From: Pseudisothecium myosuroides | Lineage: Eukaryota; Streptophyta; Bryopsida; Hypnales; Lembophyllaceae | Assembly (NCBI GenBank): GCA_951799445.1 | Contig: OX637297.1 | Span: 9,176,001-9,240,000, forward strand | Direction: 5' to 3' | DNA length: 64,000 nucleotides | Part shown: positions 1 to 11,702 of the stretch, piece after piece | How positions within the stretch are numbered: the stretch's first letter is position 1 | Layout: each line of letters starts with the position of its first letter | Translations under genes and position numbers: made by a program | Notes under the pieces: generated by a model | Databases searched by the model: none | The model's input: the letters and a program-made list of their open reading frames with translations, nothing else | Told to the model about the DNA's origin: nothing

Positions 1-942
1 CGACCCAGGATCCTAACACTTCTGATCCTGGAACTCCTCTGGACCGATCCGATCCGGTCCTCACACACGTACTCTAACTCCACTCCGGTTTAGTTTAGCC
101 TCTGTTTCACCATCAGAGGGTTCGCCGCTTGCTTTTGAGAGTGGCAGGCCCGCCACTCCTTCCGTGACTTATAGTGGCTGAAGACCCACTTCTCTAATCC
201 ACTACTTCCTACACTAGCGCGGATCCGGTTTGATCTCTCACAGCCCCCCGGACAGCGATCCGGTTGGCAGGTCACACAAAGACCCCCCATACGATCCTCT
301 CATACTACAACGACCTTGATGCCAAGTTCCCTCCGTGCGGAGTTAGGTGGTTACAAGCGAACTCGTCCGTTCCAACATCAACTAAAGTTCTTCCGTTTAC
401 CAACTAGGGCAGCGAGACCTCACGGGAGATCGGGCACTCAACCGGATTTCCTATCCAGGAGTTCTAGCGCGTTTAAGGACTCCTTCCCTATCCGCCTAGC
501 CTAACAACGGTTTTCTCGCCCGGAATCGTGAACTGTAGAGGCGCTGAGGAACTGAAATCCGCTCCCAACACTTAGAAAACCCACTCACATGCATATAAGA
601 GCAAAATAAACACGCCAAGGGGAGAAATCTCTCTAGAATCTGCACACATTTTCCTAACTCCTCACCAAAACAGCCCTGCCACGCGCGGGAGAGACGTATA
701 ACAAGAAATCAATAGAAAATGCATGAAAAACTCAAGGGAAAAGACTCCCAGTCTCCTTCGCAGAGACTGACTATATACATTTTAAAACTCAAAAGTCAAC
801 AAAAAGCGGCCCGGAAAGTCCGCGCGGAACTTTCGGTCCCCGCCGAGCCGGCCAGACCGGAAAACATCCGATCCAGACCAGGCACATCCGGATCAAATCC
901 GGTCCGGTCCTAACTAACAAATATTTACAACTAAAATCCTAA

Positions 943-2772
943 CTACCCTACCATAACCGGATCTACTCCTTGATCCGTTCCTTCGTCCATGACTTCGTCT
1001 TCGCCTTGGTGCACGCTCTGTTCTTGATCCTCACCCTGATCTGGGGTCAGATCAATACTTTGATCTTTCCCCGGGTTTAGTGTGGGACTTCTCGGCGGTT
1101 CCGTTCCAAGCTGCTCGAAAACGTCCGTCAGGTTCCGGTTCCGCTCCCCTGTTTCACGTTCTGGAAGATCCGGTGACGAATCCAGGTTGATGGTGTGCGC
1201 GAGTTTCCTCCCACTCTTCTTCGACTGGGGAGTCCGATCCTTTCCTTCCGTTGGAATGCCCACGTTTGGAAAAGATCCGGGCATTGAAAGGTCGGACAGA
1301 TGGAACGACCGTGACAACGTCACTCCGTTCAGCTTCCTGCTGCTCTCCTCCATCCGGTTTGCAGCCTCTCGCGCGTCCATCATGACTAACTCCACCTTTT
1401 TGAAGTAGTCTGTCAAAATCCGGACCAACCTGGTCCCGGATATCTTTTTCTCCTTGAGGACTCCCTCGTCAAACAATTTTGACTTGGTGAAAGCCTATCC
1501 GGTCGCTCCGAATGTGGCCTTCACATCCTCCGCTACTTTCCGGGTAGCCTCTGCCATCTCCCGGGTGGTAGCCATGTCCTCCTTGAAGAGCAACATTTCC
1601 GTCTTCAACGACTCGTTCTCCTCCTGGAGTCGTCGGATCTCCGCCTCTTGCTTCCGGATCTCATCCGGGCTGGAGATAAAATCTGCAACCACTCCTGCCA
1701 GGTTGCTGTTTACTGGTGCTCCCACCAGCTCGCTGATCTGATTCAGAATCAGCTTCTTCACCGTCCAGTCTGCTCGCACATCACTCAGGATGTTGACCAG
1801 CTGGTTGAACGGATCCGTCGGATCCGATCCGGAAGGACCCGGTTCTTCAGAAACCGGTTTCTTCCCTGGGCTGGAGGTCTCAACCGGAGGGGTTGGGGTT
1901 CCTCTTCGGTTAGGAGGTGTCGTCTTCTGCCGCTTGTGCTGCGGCCGGTGTAGCTCCTCCTCTTCCTCTTCTTCCTCCTCGGAACCGGATACTTCTTCCT
2001 GTTCTTCTTCTTCCGATTCCGATTCTCCATATTTCAGGAGTGACTCATGCATCTTCCACTTCTTCTCCTCCGTATCCGTGAGGAGTTGATGGTGCTTGTA
2101 CAGATGGACGAGGTAGGGACTCAACGGAGTCGGTCTACTTCCTCCGATCTTCGGAATGAGCCGGTTGACCAGGTCGAACAAAACCTTGGCCCAGTCCACT
2201 TTCCGTTCCCCGCTCAGGGCTCCGAAAATGAGGTTCCCAATGGCGATGGTCACCCTCGTCGGCTTCTCCGGGTGGATGATCGGAACCAGGAACTGGAGAA
2301 GGTTCCGATGCCGGTCGTCCAGACAGTCTGCCACCGCGTGCCCATCCTTGGAGTCCACGTCGCACCGGAATTTCCCCCGAGTGTAACCCTCCTTCGAGGA
2401 GGCCATCCCTCGACCTCCAGACCGGAATTCATACACGGCCTTCCACATCTCCTCCGTCCAGTTGCCCGGACTTCCGCGGAGAGTTCTCTCAAACTGGTTG
2501 GAGAGCTTTCCGAGTAACTCTTGAATCATCTGCTCCTCCCGAAACCCCCAGGGTTTATCGATCAGTCCTCCGCAGCCCATCTTGGCCAAATCCTCCATCA
2601 GGTTGTCCTTTTCCTTCTCGTCCGTTGGAATAACCGGACACACCTTCCGGAGTTTTACTTCTGCTGCGGAGGAACTGGACGGCCCTGCTCTACTCTTACG
2701 GAGCTGAGGCATGGACACGAACTGTGCTAACCGGATCCTGACTGTGGCTACCTTTCCCTCTCCTAGCCGCAC
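943..2772 (-). pseudogene. F1 gag-like coiled-coil protein, copy 1 (one internal TAG)
   Basis: One reading frame runs from 2772 down to the TAG at 943-945, broken only by a TAG at 1495-1497. The likely start is ATG at 2712 (MPQLRKSRAG), because that methionine is kept in copy 4 while the upstream one is not. Order of parts: a globular region of about 200 residues (motifs WTEEMWK, GKFR, ADCLDD, FLVPIIHPEKPTRV, LIFGALSGERKVDW, LSPYLVHLYKH); a Glu-rich stretch; a proline/basic linker; a coiled coil of about 90 residues (EIRKQEAEIRRLQEENESLK); then KLFDEGVLKEKK and an acidic, Gln/Asp-rich tail. The globular part recalls the 'putative plant transposon protein' domain found in plant LTR elements; that is an inference. 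There is no zinc knuckle and no enzymatic motif. Confidence 0.72.
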
Positions 2773-2989
2773 GTCCCGTTTCTCACCTTTGCTCTTCCGA
2801 TCTCAACCGGAATACCTCTAAACCTGCAACGCACACTAAAGCGCTGCGCGCTCTAACTCACTAACACGCACACACAAACCAACTCACAAAACAAGAAAGC
2901 AAAACGCTGGGAAGAGAGGCTAAGTACGCGCTGGAGCGAGATTTTCGCAAATGAAGATTGAAAAAGAGTGGCCACTGGATTGGTCAGCC

Positions 2990-2998
2990 CATATATAG
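2990..2998 (-). promoter_or_regulatory. TATA box of F1 copy 1
   Basis: On the minus strand the sequence reads GACTATATATGGGCTGACC, about 280 bp upstream of the conserved start codon at 2712. Copy 4 has GACTATATAAGGGCTGACC at the equivalent place, so both the TATA word and its flanks are conserved. Confidence 0.6.
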
Positions 2999-3232
2999 TC
3001 TGATCTGTCATCATGACCAAATCCGTTCCTGACCCATTCCGATCCAACTCAGATCCGTTCTAACTCTAATCCGGTTCAGATTCAGATCAAATCCGGATTG
3101 TCATCTATTCCGTTCCATTAGTTAATTTCCGGTTATCGGTTACCTCCTACTTGAATCCGGATCCCAGATCACGGTTTCCGTTCCAAGATTTAGATAACTA
3201 ACCCTAAACCAAAAATTTACCTTGCGACAACG

Positions 3233-3675
3233 GTGAATCCCATGGACGTGATTCCGGAGGAAGAAGAGGAGCCGGAGCCTTACTGCGGCCCTACAAATGA
3301 AGCGCCAAGGGAAAGCTTTAATCCATGGCTAGACATACGACCAGGCTGTTGGGTACTTCTCAGACTGAAAGTCCCGGAATCATGTGCCGTTTGGCAGGGA
3401 AGAGCATTGTCTACTGTATGCAGAGTGGAAGGAGATGTGAATAACGGGAAGTTCTTGCGACCCGATAACTCTGAAACGAGGCTGGAATTGATTTATCGGA
3501 ATTGCTGGTACGGTAAATGGGTTGTTGAAAATAGTCCCCCCACCTAGGTGGACGCGGGTGCTGTAGTGTATGCGAATTGGTCCAGGAGAGTGGATCAAAA
3601 ATCACGGATGATTCCTCAGAAGAATAGGGAGGCTGCCTTAGTGAATTTGAATCGGGCAAACGTGGTGGACCCATA
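3233..3675 (+). pseudogene. Truncated C-terminal fragment, possibly of a DUF7869-type TE protein
   Basis: An open frame begins right at the F1 end (3229) and runs to TAA at 3673-3675 with one TAG at 3545-3547. It begins acidic (PEEEEEPEP) and continues with RPGCWVLLRLKVPE, VWQGRAL and YGKWVVE, then a basic tail after the TAG. The 'G-hydrophobic ... W-x-A/G-x-A' arrangement resembles the C-terminal module of the gene at 8848-11702 (VCPADGDRRPFWLAQAL), a weak similarity judged by eye. The upstream part of the gene is absent, presumably cut off by the F1 insertion. Confidence 0.4.
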
Positions 3676-4448
3676 ATTGAGTGCCTAGTCCGGGGTCGCT
3701 ACTACCATCGTGGGAACTCCCGACGCACTGTGTCGGTCGTCGCGGCAATCGTGAGATGTCATGATGCATTCTGCGGGGCGCGACTGCCATCGTGATATTG
3801 CACGAAGCATTCTACATCCAGTAAGCGCAGTCGCAAGTGAGGGTTTTGAAGTACAGTCCGTTGAGTCAGTATGACTGTTCTTCGATTAATTTTTCGGAGC
3901 TGCTTTTTGTGACATGTATATGTAAAATAAATCTTTATGAATATATTAATATGTTTATGATTTCTATTCTTTGCGTGCAGCACGGGGGCAATGACTTGAT
4001 AGCAGAAGTGCGGGATGTCTTTCTTCCTCTCATCTCCTGAAATGGAAGTGGTTTATGTTTGTGTCCGGAACAGAATACATTGCTTGGGTCATACATGCAC
4101 TCAAATGAGTCTGAATAATGCATTTCTTTTCTCTCACAGTTAATCACTGTTGGAATTCTAGTCTTCTAGATTTTGCATCTTCACAATTATATAGCGGACA
4201 ACCAAGTACGAATCTATTTTTTGCAGTGAAAGAACCTTGATTTTCTTTACACAAACTGAAACTAATGTCATTATTTTTGAGGAATATTATGTTTACTTAG
4301 CTGTTATTCATCTTCAGATGTATGTTGAACGTCTGAGCACCTGTGACTCAGTGGTCTATAGTTCTTCAAATGTCACTGTGAGTAAGTTACTGTGATATGC
4401 CCCTGTCACTTCGTCATATCTTGACTACCTTAGCTCCACTATGTTAGC
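3676..4448. other. No gene seen; GC-rich decayed tail, then AT-rich DNA
   Basis: Bases 3690-3840 are GC-rich with repeated 'catcgtga' words (near 3706, 3748 and 3790), possibly a decayed subterminal region. A splice-acceptor-like 'gcgtgcag' near 3972-3980 precedes a short open frame ending TGA at about 4038; nothing identifies it. Confidence 0.4.
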
Positions 4449-5100
4449 AATCCGTCGGGGGATCTCCCGGTGAAACCTAGAACCGGACTCCTTATTCCCA
4501 AGAGCAATTGCTCATTTGATAATTGTGAACTGATGTTTGACTTTCAAATCCACTTGTGTGTTCTTCCGTTGAACTCTCGAGATACCATATATCTTTGAAA
4601 GAATCGCCCCCCTCGTGCCTTATTGTGGATCATTCTTGATGAACTCGGATATCACTTGCACTTTAGCACAAGAATCAAATTGTACCACTTCGACACTAAG
4701 ATTGTCAGTGAAGCCGACTCATATTCTACCCCCCCCGTCAGGGGATCTCCCGATATAATTATGTGAAGATCAGCGCTCACTGAGGGATTAATATGGGATG
4801 GGAGCCATGTTTGCAACGAGTGGTGGTCATCGGGGGATCTCTCGATAGGTTCTGAGACTTCAGTTGTGCTGTAAATTGGATGCCTAAACTACGGAAACCC
4901 GGTCCATAGATCTCCCAATACAATCATGTGAACTCTACCACGGATCCGCTATGTTACAACTACACGATTTCTTTCATTTCCAAGCACATGAAGCATTCCC
5001 CGACATACTTGTAGGTGCTGAATTGGATGCATGCAAAGCGTTCCTATTTCAAGAGATTTCCAGATCCATAGGAAAACATCAAGGGATTTCACCGCCTCTT
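4449..5100. repeat. Degenerate minisatellite with GGGGATCTCCCG words
   Basis: The near-palindromic word CGGGGGATCTCCCG occurs at about 4455-4469 and again, with changes, at 4738-4752, 4831-4845 and 4905-4918. Weaker traces lie near 5040-5090. Spacing is irregular (about 75-280 bp), and segments such as 'caatcatgtgaa' are also repeated. Confidence 0.45.
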
Positions 5101-5514
5101 TACTTCTAGACTATTGAAAGTCCAGAAGTAGTTAAATATGGCATGAATGATGTACCTAGTCATATTTTGCATAGTTCCTTTTAATTAGATTAATTACATA
5201 TACTCTAGCCACTTCCAAATTTCATATAATTTTGAATTCATTGAAATTGTAGTATTTTAGAACGACTAAATTGAATTATTTCTTTTTCAAGCCAGGCATC
5301 GTAAATCAACTGAAGTTGAATGAAGAAAAGAATTCCATGAATTCTTGCTTTGTAGTTTTTGTGTAGGCAAATCATTACAATCATGTTCAATTATGAATTA
5401 GTGGCAACGTTGCAGTTAGCGTAAAATATCAACATAATTTTTGAAAATGCATTAGACAAAATAGATGGGATACAGAGCACAACAACCGTGAACTAAATCA
5501 GAACCTTAATTTAA

Positions 5515-6151
5515 CCCCTAAATGTCCGAGGCACCAAATTTTATTGTCAACAGAACTTTGAAGTTAAATAAATCTTAACCAAGTTGCTGTTTTTAGTAAT
5601 TTATATTTTTGAAAAATTCTTTTTGAGGTCTATTTTTAGTGTTAGAAAGCCGATTTTGAAAATGATTGATTATGACTTTTGTATTCAAGATTTGGTGCAA
5701 GGGTATCTACTGCAATGTTGACTTTCCACAGTGTTGAGGGCTTTTGGAAATGCGCCTCAAATACACTAGACCTTGGACGAAAAATCACATTAGAAATTCA
5801 TTTAAAAAAATTGTAGAGTACGTTTTGAGAAGCTGTAAATTGGTTGGGGTTATGCATGTTAGATCCTTTATCTTCATATTTTTTTGGTGACCAATTCTCC
5901 ACATTTAACATGCAAAAAGAAGGCTGAAAGATTTTTATAGTTTTAACACCTTCATGATCAAACATTATAATCTTTCAATACTTAAATGATATTGTTGTGA
6001 TTTCTTTTCCTATGTGATCTCTAACATGTCTAGTTTGAATTTGTACGATTACAATTCCAAAAAAATTGATTCAATTTATCAAAATGTTGGCTTCTTGTTC
6101 AATTTAGAGCAAAATCGAAGAAGCTCAAAACATGCCTCGGGCATTTAGGGG
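5515..6151. mobile_element. MITE with CCCC termini in TTAA sites (piggyBac-like ends)
   Basis: The left end CCCCTAAATGTCCGAGGCA and the reverse complement of the right end CCCCTAAATGCCCGAGGCA match over 19 bases with one mismatch. Each terminus is flanked directly by TTAA (5511-5514 and 6152-6155). TTAA duplication plus a terminus starting CCC is the piggyBac signature. The 637-bp interior is AT-rich and non-coding. The flanks outside TTAA also share a few A/T bases, so the duplication is not beyond doubt. Confidence 0.55.
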
Positions 6152-6179
6152 TTAAATTATACCCTACTCTGGATTTTTT

Positions 6180-6310
6180 AAATACTGTGCGTAAACCCTA
6201 AACCCTACAGGAAGCCTAAACCCAGAACCTTGAACCCTAAAGCAAGTCTAAACCCTGAACCCTGAACCCTAAAGGGAGCCTAAAGCTCTAAACCCTAAAC
6301 CCTAAATCCA
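6180..6310. repeat. Interstitial telomere-like repeats (CCCTAAA-type)
   Basis: Runs of 'aaccctaaaccctaa' mixed with 'ccctgaaccctgaa' and 'agcctaaa' variants fill this stretch, right after the MITE at 5515-6151. CCCTAAA is the common plant telomere unit; these units are degenerate. Confidence 0.7.
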
Positions 6311-7250
6311 CCTTACAAAATGGATTAGATATGAATACTCCATTCTCTGTGGCCGCTGCACATTAGCCGCATGATTTTGAGTAATTTGTGCTGGCATTTG
6401 TAGCAAACAAACTGTAGCCCAACCTTAAAAAAGAGAATATTTCATGTCAATGGTCGAAGGCAAGGTGCCACGACAAACTCCTGAATTGGACAAATGCCAA
6501 ATCTAAGAGTAATCCACATTCCGGAATGGAATGTGGCTGGCAAAGTAGTGGCAAAGTTAAATTCCCTCTATTTGTATATGCAGAAGACGGAAGATGCCCT
6601 TTAAATATAAAAAAGTACATTTGTCAGTCCCGCCGCTTACCTTTTTATGGATGATTACAATGTCAATGCACCCCGAACCGAGGAGGTACTTCCCCCCTAA
6701 GCTTGGAAAGTTTTCAATGGTTCAAATTCCAGAACTTCCCGCCTAGATTGTCCCGCCATCCTGGCATCGTCTCTCTCCCCGCGAGCCCCACACTTACTCA
6801 ACCAAGTTCTTCTTCATTTTTCTCTTTCATCACCGTTGCAAACATCGCTGCGGCGCAGACTTTGAATTTATGCTACGCGATTTCTGCTAGTGTTTCCGGA
6901 ACCAGTACAATCTACGGGCCTAAGTTTCGCTCTCATTCTTGTAAGCTCATTGTTTTGTTTGCCGTTCATTTCTGTCGGTTTCATATTGAGTACTTCCGAG
7001 TACAAATGCTATGACTACGTAGTGCTGTAGTTGGATCCGACACTTCAGTTGTTGTGCTGGATGTGGATCAGGTTGTTTTCTATGTTGATCATTTAGAGGA
7101 CGATATTCTTGACTTCTATGTTGATGTCCGTATGGATATTGAGGACCGAATTATACGCCGTAAAAAGCGGAAGCAATGATCTTCCCGTCCACGACGTAGA
7201 GTACAAGTTATCCTTGGATCGAGGATATTGAAAACTCTCAAATGATATTC
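6311..7250 (+). other. Leader region of the DUF7869-type gene with a short basic-tailed frame
   Basis: A TATA-like 'tttaaatata' sits near 6600 and a donor-like CTT/GTAAGC near 6939. An open frame of 54 codons spans 7015-7179 (acidic, ending RIIRRKKRKQ and TGA) and looks like an acidic domain plus nuclear-localisation tail, but has no ATG at its start. It may be an upstream exon; its family is not recognised. Short open frames elsewhere in this stretch look like noise. Confidence 0.35.
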
Positions 7251-7253
7251 TAG

Positions 7254-8660
7254 TTATCTTCGACTCGAAGATAAACGTGACCCCATGAATGTTTAAATTA
7301 CTTGAAGTATGAGTTGAATATTGTTCTCTACGATCTTTGCATACTACAGGCTAACATATGGAGGAGGTCGTATATGACACATATACGAAATCAAGTTTAT
7401 CTTCGACTCGAGGATAAATGTTTGTCTGTTAAGAAATATGACAATACCTCAGTGTCTACAAATCAGTACCTCATGGATTTACCAAATAATCCGTCTAGGA
7501 AATATGTACATTATCTTCGACTCGAGGATAATCTATAGTTCTGAACAGAGATATTTTCACTAGTTTATCTTCGACTCGAAGATAAACTAGTGAAAGTATC
7601 TCTGTTCAGAACTATAGATTATCCTCGAGTCGAAGATAAAATTAATGAGAATGAGTGAATATATAGGTGTCTTCATCTTTGAAACTAGGATAAAATATTC
7701 ATTATTTAGGAAATTTCATCGTTGGTTTATCTTCGAGTCTAGGATAAAGTAGTGGGAGTGAGAGAAATATAAGTACATTTTTATCTTCGAGCCAAAGATA
7801 GAATAGAGGGATCTTAAAATCTTTTACTACTGTTTTGTGTTTCAGTTTAAGATAAAACTGTCAAAGTGAAGAAAAATTCCACTTCTTCACCTTTGAGAAG
7901 AAGATACAGTAGTCACAGTCCAGAATATTATACTATTGTTGTATCTTCGAGTTAATGATAAAATTGTGAGAGTGTGAGAGATATATATACATCTTTATCT
8001 TTGAGCCGAAGGTAGGGTTGTCACGGTCTGAAATATTTCACAATTGCTTTATCTTCGAGTCTAAAATAACATAGAGAGAGTATGAGAAATATGTCTATAT
8101 CTTTATCTTCGAGCCAAAGAAAGAGTAGTAAGAGTCTAGAATATATCACCATTGTTTTATCTTTGAGTCGAAGATAAAATTGTCAGAGTGTGATTTACAT
8201 TTCCACCTCTTCATTTTAGAGTAGTAGATAGAATAGCCGGGGTTTAGAATATTGTAGCATTGGTTTATCTTCGAGTCTAAGATGAAATCGTCAGACTGTG
8301 AGAAACATTTATACCTCTTAATCTTCGAATAGAAGATAGAATAGTTAGGGTCCAAAATATTGTTACGTTGGTTTATCTTCGAGTCTAAGATAAAATCGTC
8401 AAAGTGTGAGAAAATTTTCCACCTCTTCTATCTTCGGGTCGAAGGTAGAATAGTTAGGGTCAAAATAATTTTCCGCTGCTTTATCTTCGAGTCTAAGATA
8501 AATTGGTGAGAGTGTGAGAGATAGTTTCGCTTATTCATCTTCGAGTCGAAGGTAATGTAGTCATTGAGTATTAAATGTTTCCACTGGATTATCTTCCAAT
8601 CTGTGATAAATTATGTATATTAATTCTACTGGTTATATCTGATTTTAAGATAATATCGTT
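7254..8660. repeat. Array of about 23 TTATCTTCGA-type palindromes
   Basis: The unit core is TTATCTTCGA(G/C)TCGAAGATAA and its variants, e.g. at 7254, 7397, 7511, 7565, 7618, 7725, 7781, 7940, 8049, 8156, 8265, 8373, 8432, 8478 and 8535. From about 7720 on, spacing is close to 54 bp and two variants alternate: 'gagtctaagataaaat' then 'gagtcgaaggtagaat', each with its own spacer. The composite period is therefore about 108 bp. The array ends about 190 bp before the transposase-like start, in what may be its leader intron. Such sites could bind the element's own protein; this is inferred. Confidence 0.85.
7511..7639. repeat. 129-bp near-perfect palindrome
   Basis: Centre at 7575; arms of 64 bases pair outward to 7511 and 7639 with a single mismatch (atattttcacta against tagtgaaagtat). 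The palindrome contains three of the array's short palindromes. Confidence 0.9.
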
Positions 8661-8847
8661 AGAGTATTTGAAATATTCTATCCGGGAGTTCATGATTTTC
8701 ATGTGATGTCTTATATTATTCATTGAATTCATTGTATAGAGGTGCTCATGGAATTGATACAGTGCTCATTGAATTTTAATAATGTACTGCTTGTCTAATG
8801 TCTTCGCTTCCTGTCCTTTAACTTATTTTAATTTTACCGGCTGCAGA

Positions 8848-11702
8848 ATGAACAATCCTTTCGCAAACGGGTTTGTAGATCCGGTGCCAACTTTGCCGGC
8901 CGGTGTGGCACCTTGTGAGGGCATCCCTCGTGCCTCATGGTATACCAAGTGCGTGACACTGACAAATGAAGCTGGGACGGAGGTGGCAAAAGGAATTTGC
9001 CACAGTGTTGATGCAGACCTTATCATTGATATGGACGGGAAACCACTTGGAGACGACCGGGTCGCAATTCAAATTGCGGAGTCCCTTTGTGAGGCCGATG
9101 TTCTGTCGCAGTGGATGTGGTCAATGCACTCTTGGCCGATATCGAGGACCTATCTCAACGGTGGCAGTCTGTATGACCATGATTAGACGTTTATATACAA
9201 GGCCGCAGTCAATGCATCTACCCGGCGCGTTCGAAGTAGAGTTTGTTCTTATGAGAGTTCTCGGGAGAGGAAAGAACCAAACAACCCTCCGAAGAGAGAA
9301 GCTCTCCTCACCCCCTAGGCAATCATTGAAGTGTCTACCAAGAATTGTTGCCCGAAGAACTGTTTGCAGCCGTTTCCTCGTGGGCAAATTCAAGCCATTC
9401 GGTCCGTTCTTCATGTGGACGGCGGAGTGAAATTACATAAATCGCGTCTCCTTGACGTGCACAAGCAAATCCACTCTGATGCCAATGGGAGGGACATGAT
9501 CACTTTGTCACATCATGAAGTTTGCCCCACTGCCTGGTGCTCCATTCATGGGATATTGAAAGCTACCTTTTATAGGAACAAGGGCATGGCGAAACTAGAT
9601 AAGCCGTCGTTGCACCAAGGTAACCTTAGCTTGAAGAAGCCAAGGACTCAAACCGTACAAGCGACGGCCACACTTCGATTGATTCTTGAGAGGGAAGCGG
9701 ACCCGATGCCTCACAAATCAAGGACGCTTCAGTCCGGGGAGAAAGTTCCATCCATGGTCTTGCCTTCATCATTTCAATGGAAGGACCATTTGCCGGAGAT
9801 CAACAACGTCAATTCGACCTTTCAGTTGCCACATATTTCAGCAAGTGGGTTGAGCAGCATCTGTCGGGCTTCATTTCCGGAATACTCTCCAAAAGCTCGT
9901 GGTGACAATTTTGCTTGTTGTGCCGAGTGCGATAGATTCATGCAATTGAGGAGTGCATGTACTCCACGTTCGCGGGCGCAAGACTTTTGGACTATACAGT
10001 TGAAAGTTCACCTCAATAGACAACAAGCTCATAGGGAGCTGTATTATGCAAACCGTGCGGTGTCCAAGAAGTATCCGGAGAAGGTTATTACCATAATTCA
10101 TGACAAGATGGATCACTCAAAGACGGCTTCTCCCCATTATTCTCACAAGAACAAGGGCACCGATTCATTGATGAAGTTGCCTCTCGCTATTACGGGCATG
10201 ATAGCCCATGGGCATGGAGATGTGAGATATGCGCACTATGGCTTAGACATCTTTGCATCGGACTATAATTACACCGTGGGCTCTATTGCAAAGTTGTTGC
10301 GAGATCTTGAGGCTGAACCAAAATTCTCCTCGCGCCACTTGTTTGCAGTGGATGTGATTAATCCTTTGTCAAAAGCCTTGTTGGAAGGCTTAGAAATATG
10401 TGTGGAATCTCTCCCCCCTCGTTTTGAGGAGGTGGTTGAACCCCAACGTCTTCCTCCAACATTGAATCTTCAACTTGACAATTGTGCAGGTGACAACAAA
10501 AACTGGTGGTTTTTGCATTCTGTTCTCTGCTTGTATACAGAGCCGTTTTTCGTGAGGTCTACGTGAATTTCCTCGTTGTTGGACACACTCACGAGGACAT
10601 TGATGCTCTGTTCGGTCGTTGGAGCAGCATATTGAAGACTAATGACTATCTCACAGTTCCGAGGTTGATGAAGTCCTTCATGGATTGCAAAACGCAACCT
10701 GTAATTCCTCATCTCATTGAGGAGGTTATTGATTTCAAAAAGTTTGTAGAGGGGTACTTGCATAGAGGGGATGAATCTCTACTAGGTCATTCACAGGCCC
10801 AGCAATTCAAGTTCTTTAAAGATTCGAATGGGTGGCCCCTGATGCAGTACAAAATTCAATGTACAGACATTGATTGGTTGCCAAAGGAAGGTAGGGGGAT
10901 ACGCTTGTGGAAGGAGACAGCTGATGGGCGCCCTAAATTGCCAAGAAGCAACCCTCTACCTTTGTCACCTAAAGTGATGAAGGGCTTCGATGACATTTGT
11001 AAGGGTGTAGACGGGTACATTGCTGTGTGGTCTGGAATGGCTAATCAAGACTTGTCTGGGGAGTTCCGGAGGAAGAATGAGCCAGTGATGAAGTACTGGG
11101 AAGGTGTGAGAAGCGCTTTGCATGAACCACTTCTGGCATGTGATATATTGTGGGATGGATTTTGGTCGAATTCAATAGTCACCAATGAAGAGGAAGACCA
11201 ACATCTGAACCAATTCCTACAGGACGGTAGTGTGTGTGAAGAGTGTGCAGAGGATGCACCCTTTGTTGGAAAGAAGCGTGACCGTCCACGTGCTTCATTC
11301 CGTGTTGGTCGTGATGTGTATGCCGGTTATTTTCTCGCAGTATGTCCCGCGGATGGTGACCGTCGCCCGTTTTGGCTTGCTCAAGCTTTGTCAAACCCTA
11401 GTCCGGATCCAGGGCATATCAATTTCATTCACTTGCAGTACTGGATGCCAATGTCATTTGAGCACGTTGATGAGGATACATATCTTGGGTGGGACACTAA
11501 AAAAGGGAATATATGGTGTGAAGATACAGAGGTCTCCTTGAGTTGGAATCATACGGATACCCTAATGACAGCTTGGAAGCCTCGCAAGAGAGCAGAAACG
11601 GTAGATCCAGAATTGAAAATCCCGAAAACGCAAATCTACATCATCAAAGAGTCCGTGGAGGCCAACATTGTTGCTCAAAGGAAGAAAGCGTCCTCGGCAT
11701 GA
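8848..11702 (+). pseudogene. DUF7869-type DDE transposase-like gene, two TAGs and one frameshift
   Basis: ATG at 8848 follows an acceptor-like 'ttttaccggctgcag'. The frame runs to TAG at 9184-9186, continues to TAG at 9316-9318, then stays open to about 10503, where a one-base shift moves it to the frame ending TGA at 11700-11702. The result is about 950 codons. Landmarks: Cys-containing CCAECDRFMQLRSAC, HDKMDHSK at about residue 420, LDNCAGDNKN, and VNFLVVGHTHEDIDALFGRW just after the shift. The conserved Asp residues of HDKMD and LDN plus HEDID fit an RNase H-like DDE fold; catalysis is inferred. The C-terminal 130 residues (FWLAQAL ... basic tail) may be a reader-like module. The TAG at 9316 could instead be part of a splice acceptor (cccccctag). 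Confidence 0.72.

Larger units (their letters stand above)
1..3229 (-). mobile_element. F1 element copy 1, truncated by the window edge
   Basis: This block is collinear with 45.2-48.25 kb over its whole length, in the same orientation; for example the 'accccccatacgatc' segment near 280 recurs near 45480. Its right end is CTTGCGACA at 3221-3229, matching the ATTGCGACA end of copy 4. Read on the minus strand it holds a TATA box, one long ORF and a 3' non-coding tail of about 0.9 kb. The left end lies outside the window. There is no reverse transcriptase, integrase or transposase. It could be a solo LTR with an internal ORF, or a compact non-autonomous element. The sequence is unusually rich in ATCCGG/TTCCGG words. 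Confidence 0.75.

Noticed and set aside
1785..2517. Several overlapping open frames on both strands inside F1 copy 1
   Set aside because: They are shadows of the long minus-strand ORF, which alone is supported by collinear homologous copies.
7254..8660. CRISPR-like array
   Set aside because: Units are palindromic and diverged, spacers are themselves repeated, and the context is eukaryotic.
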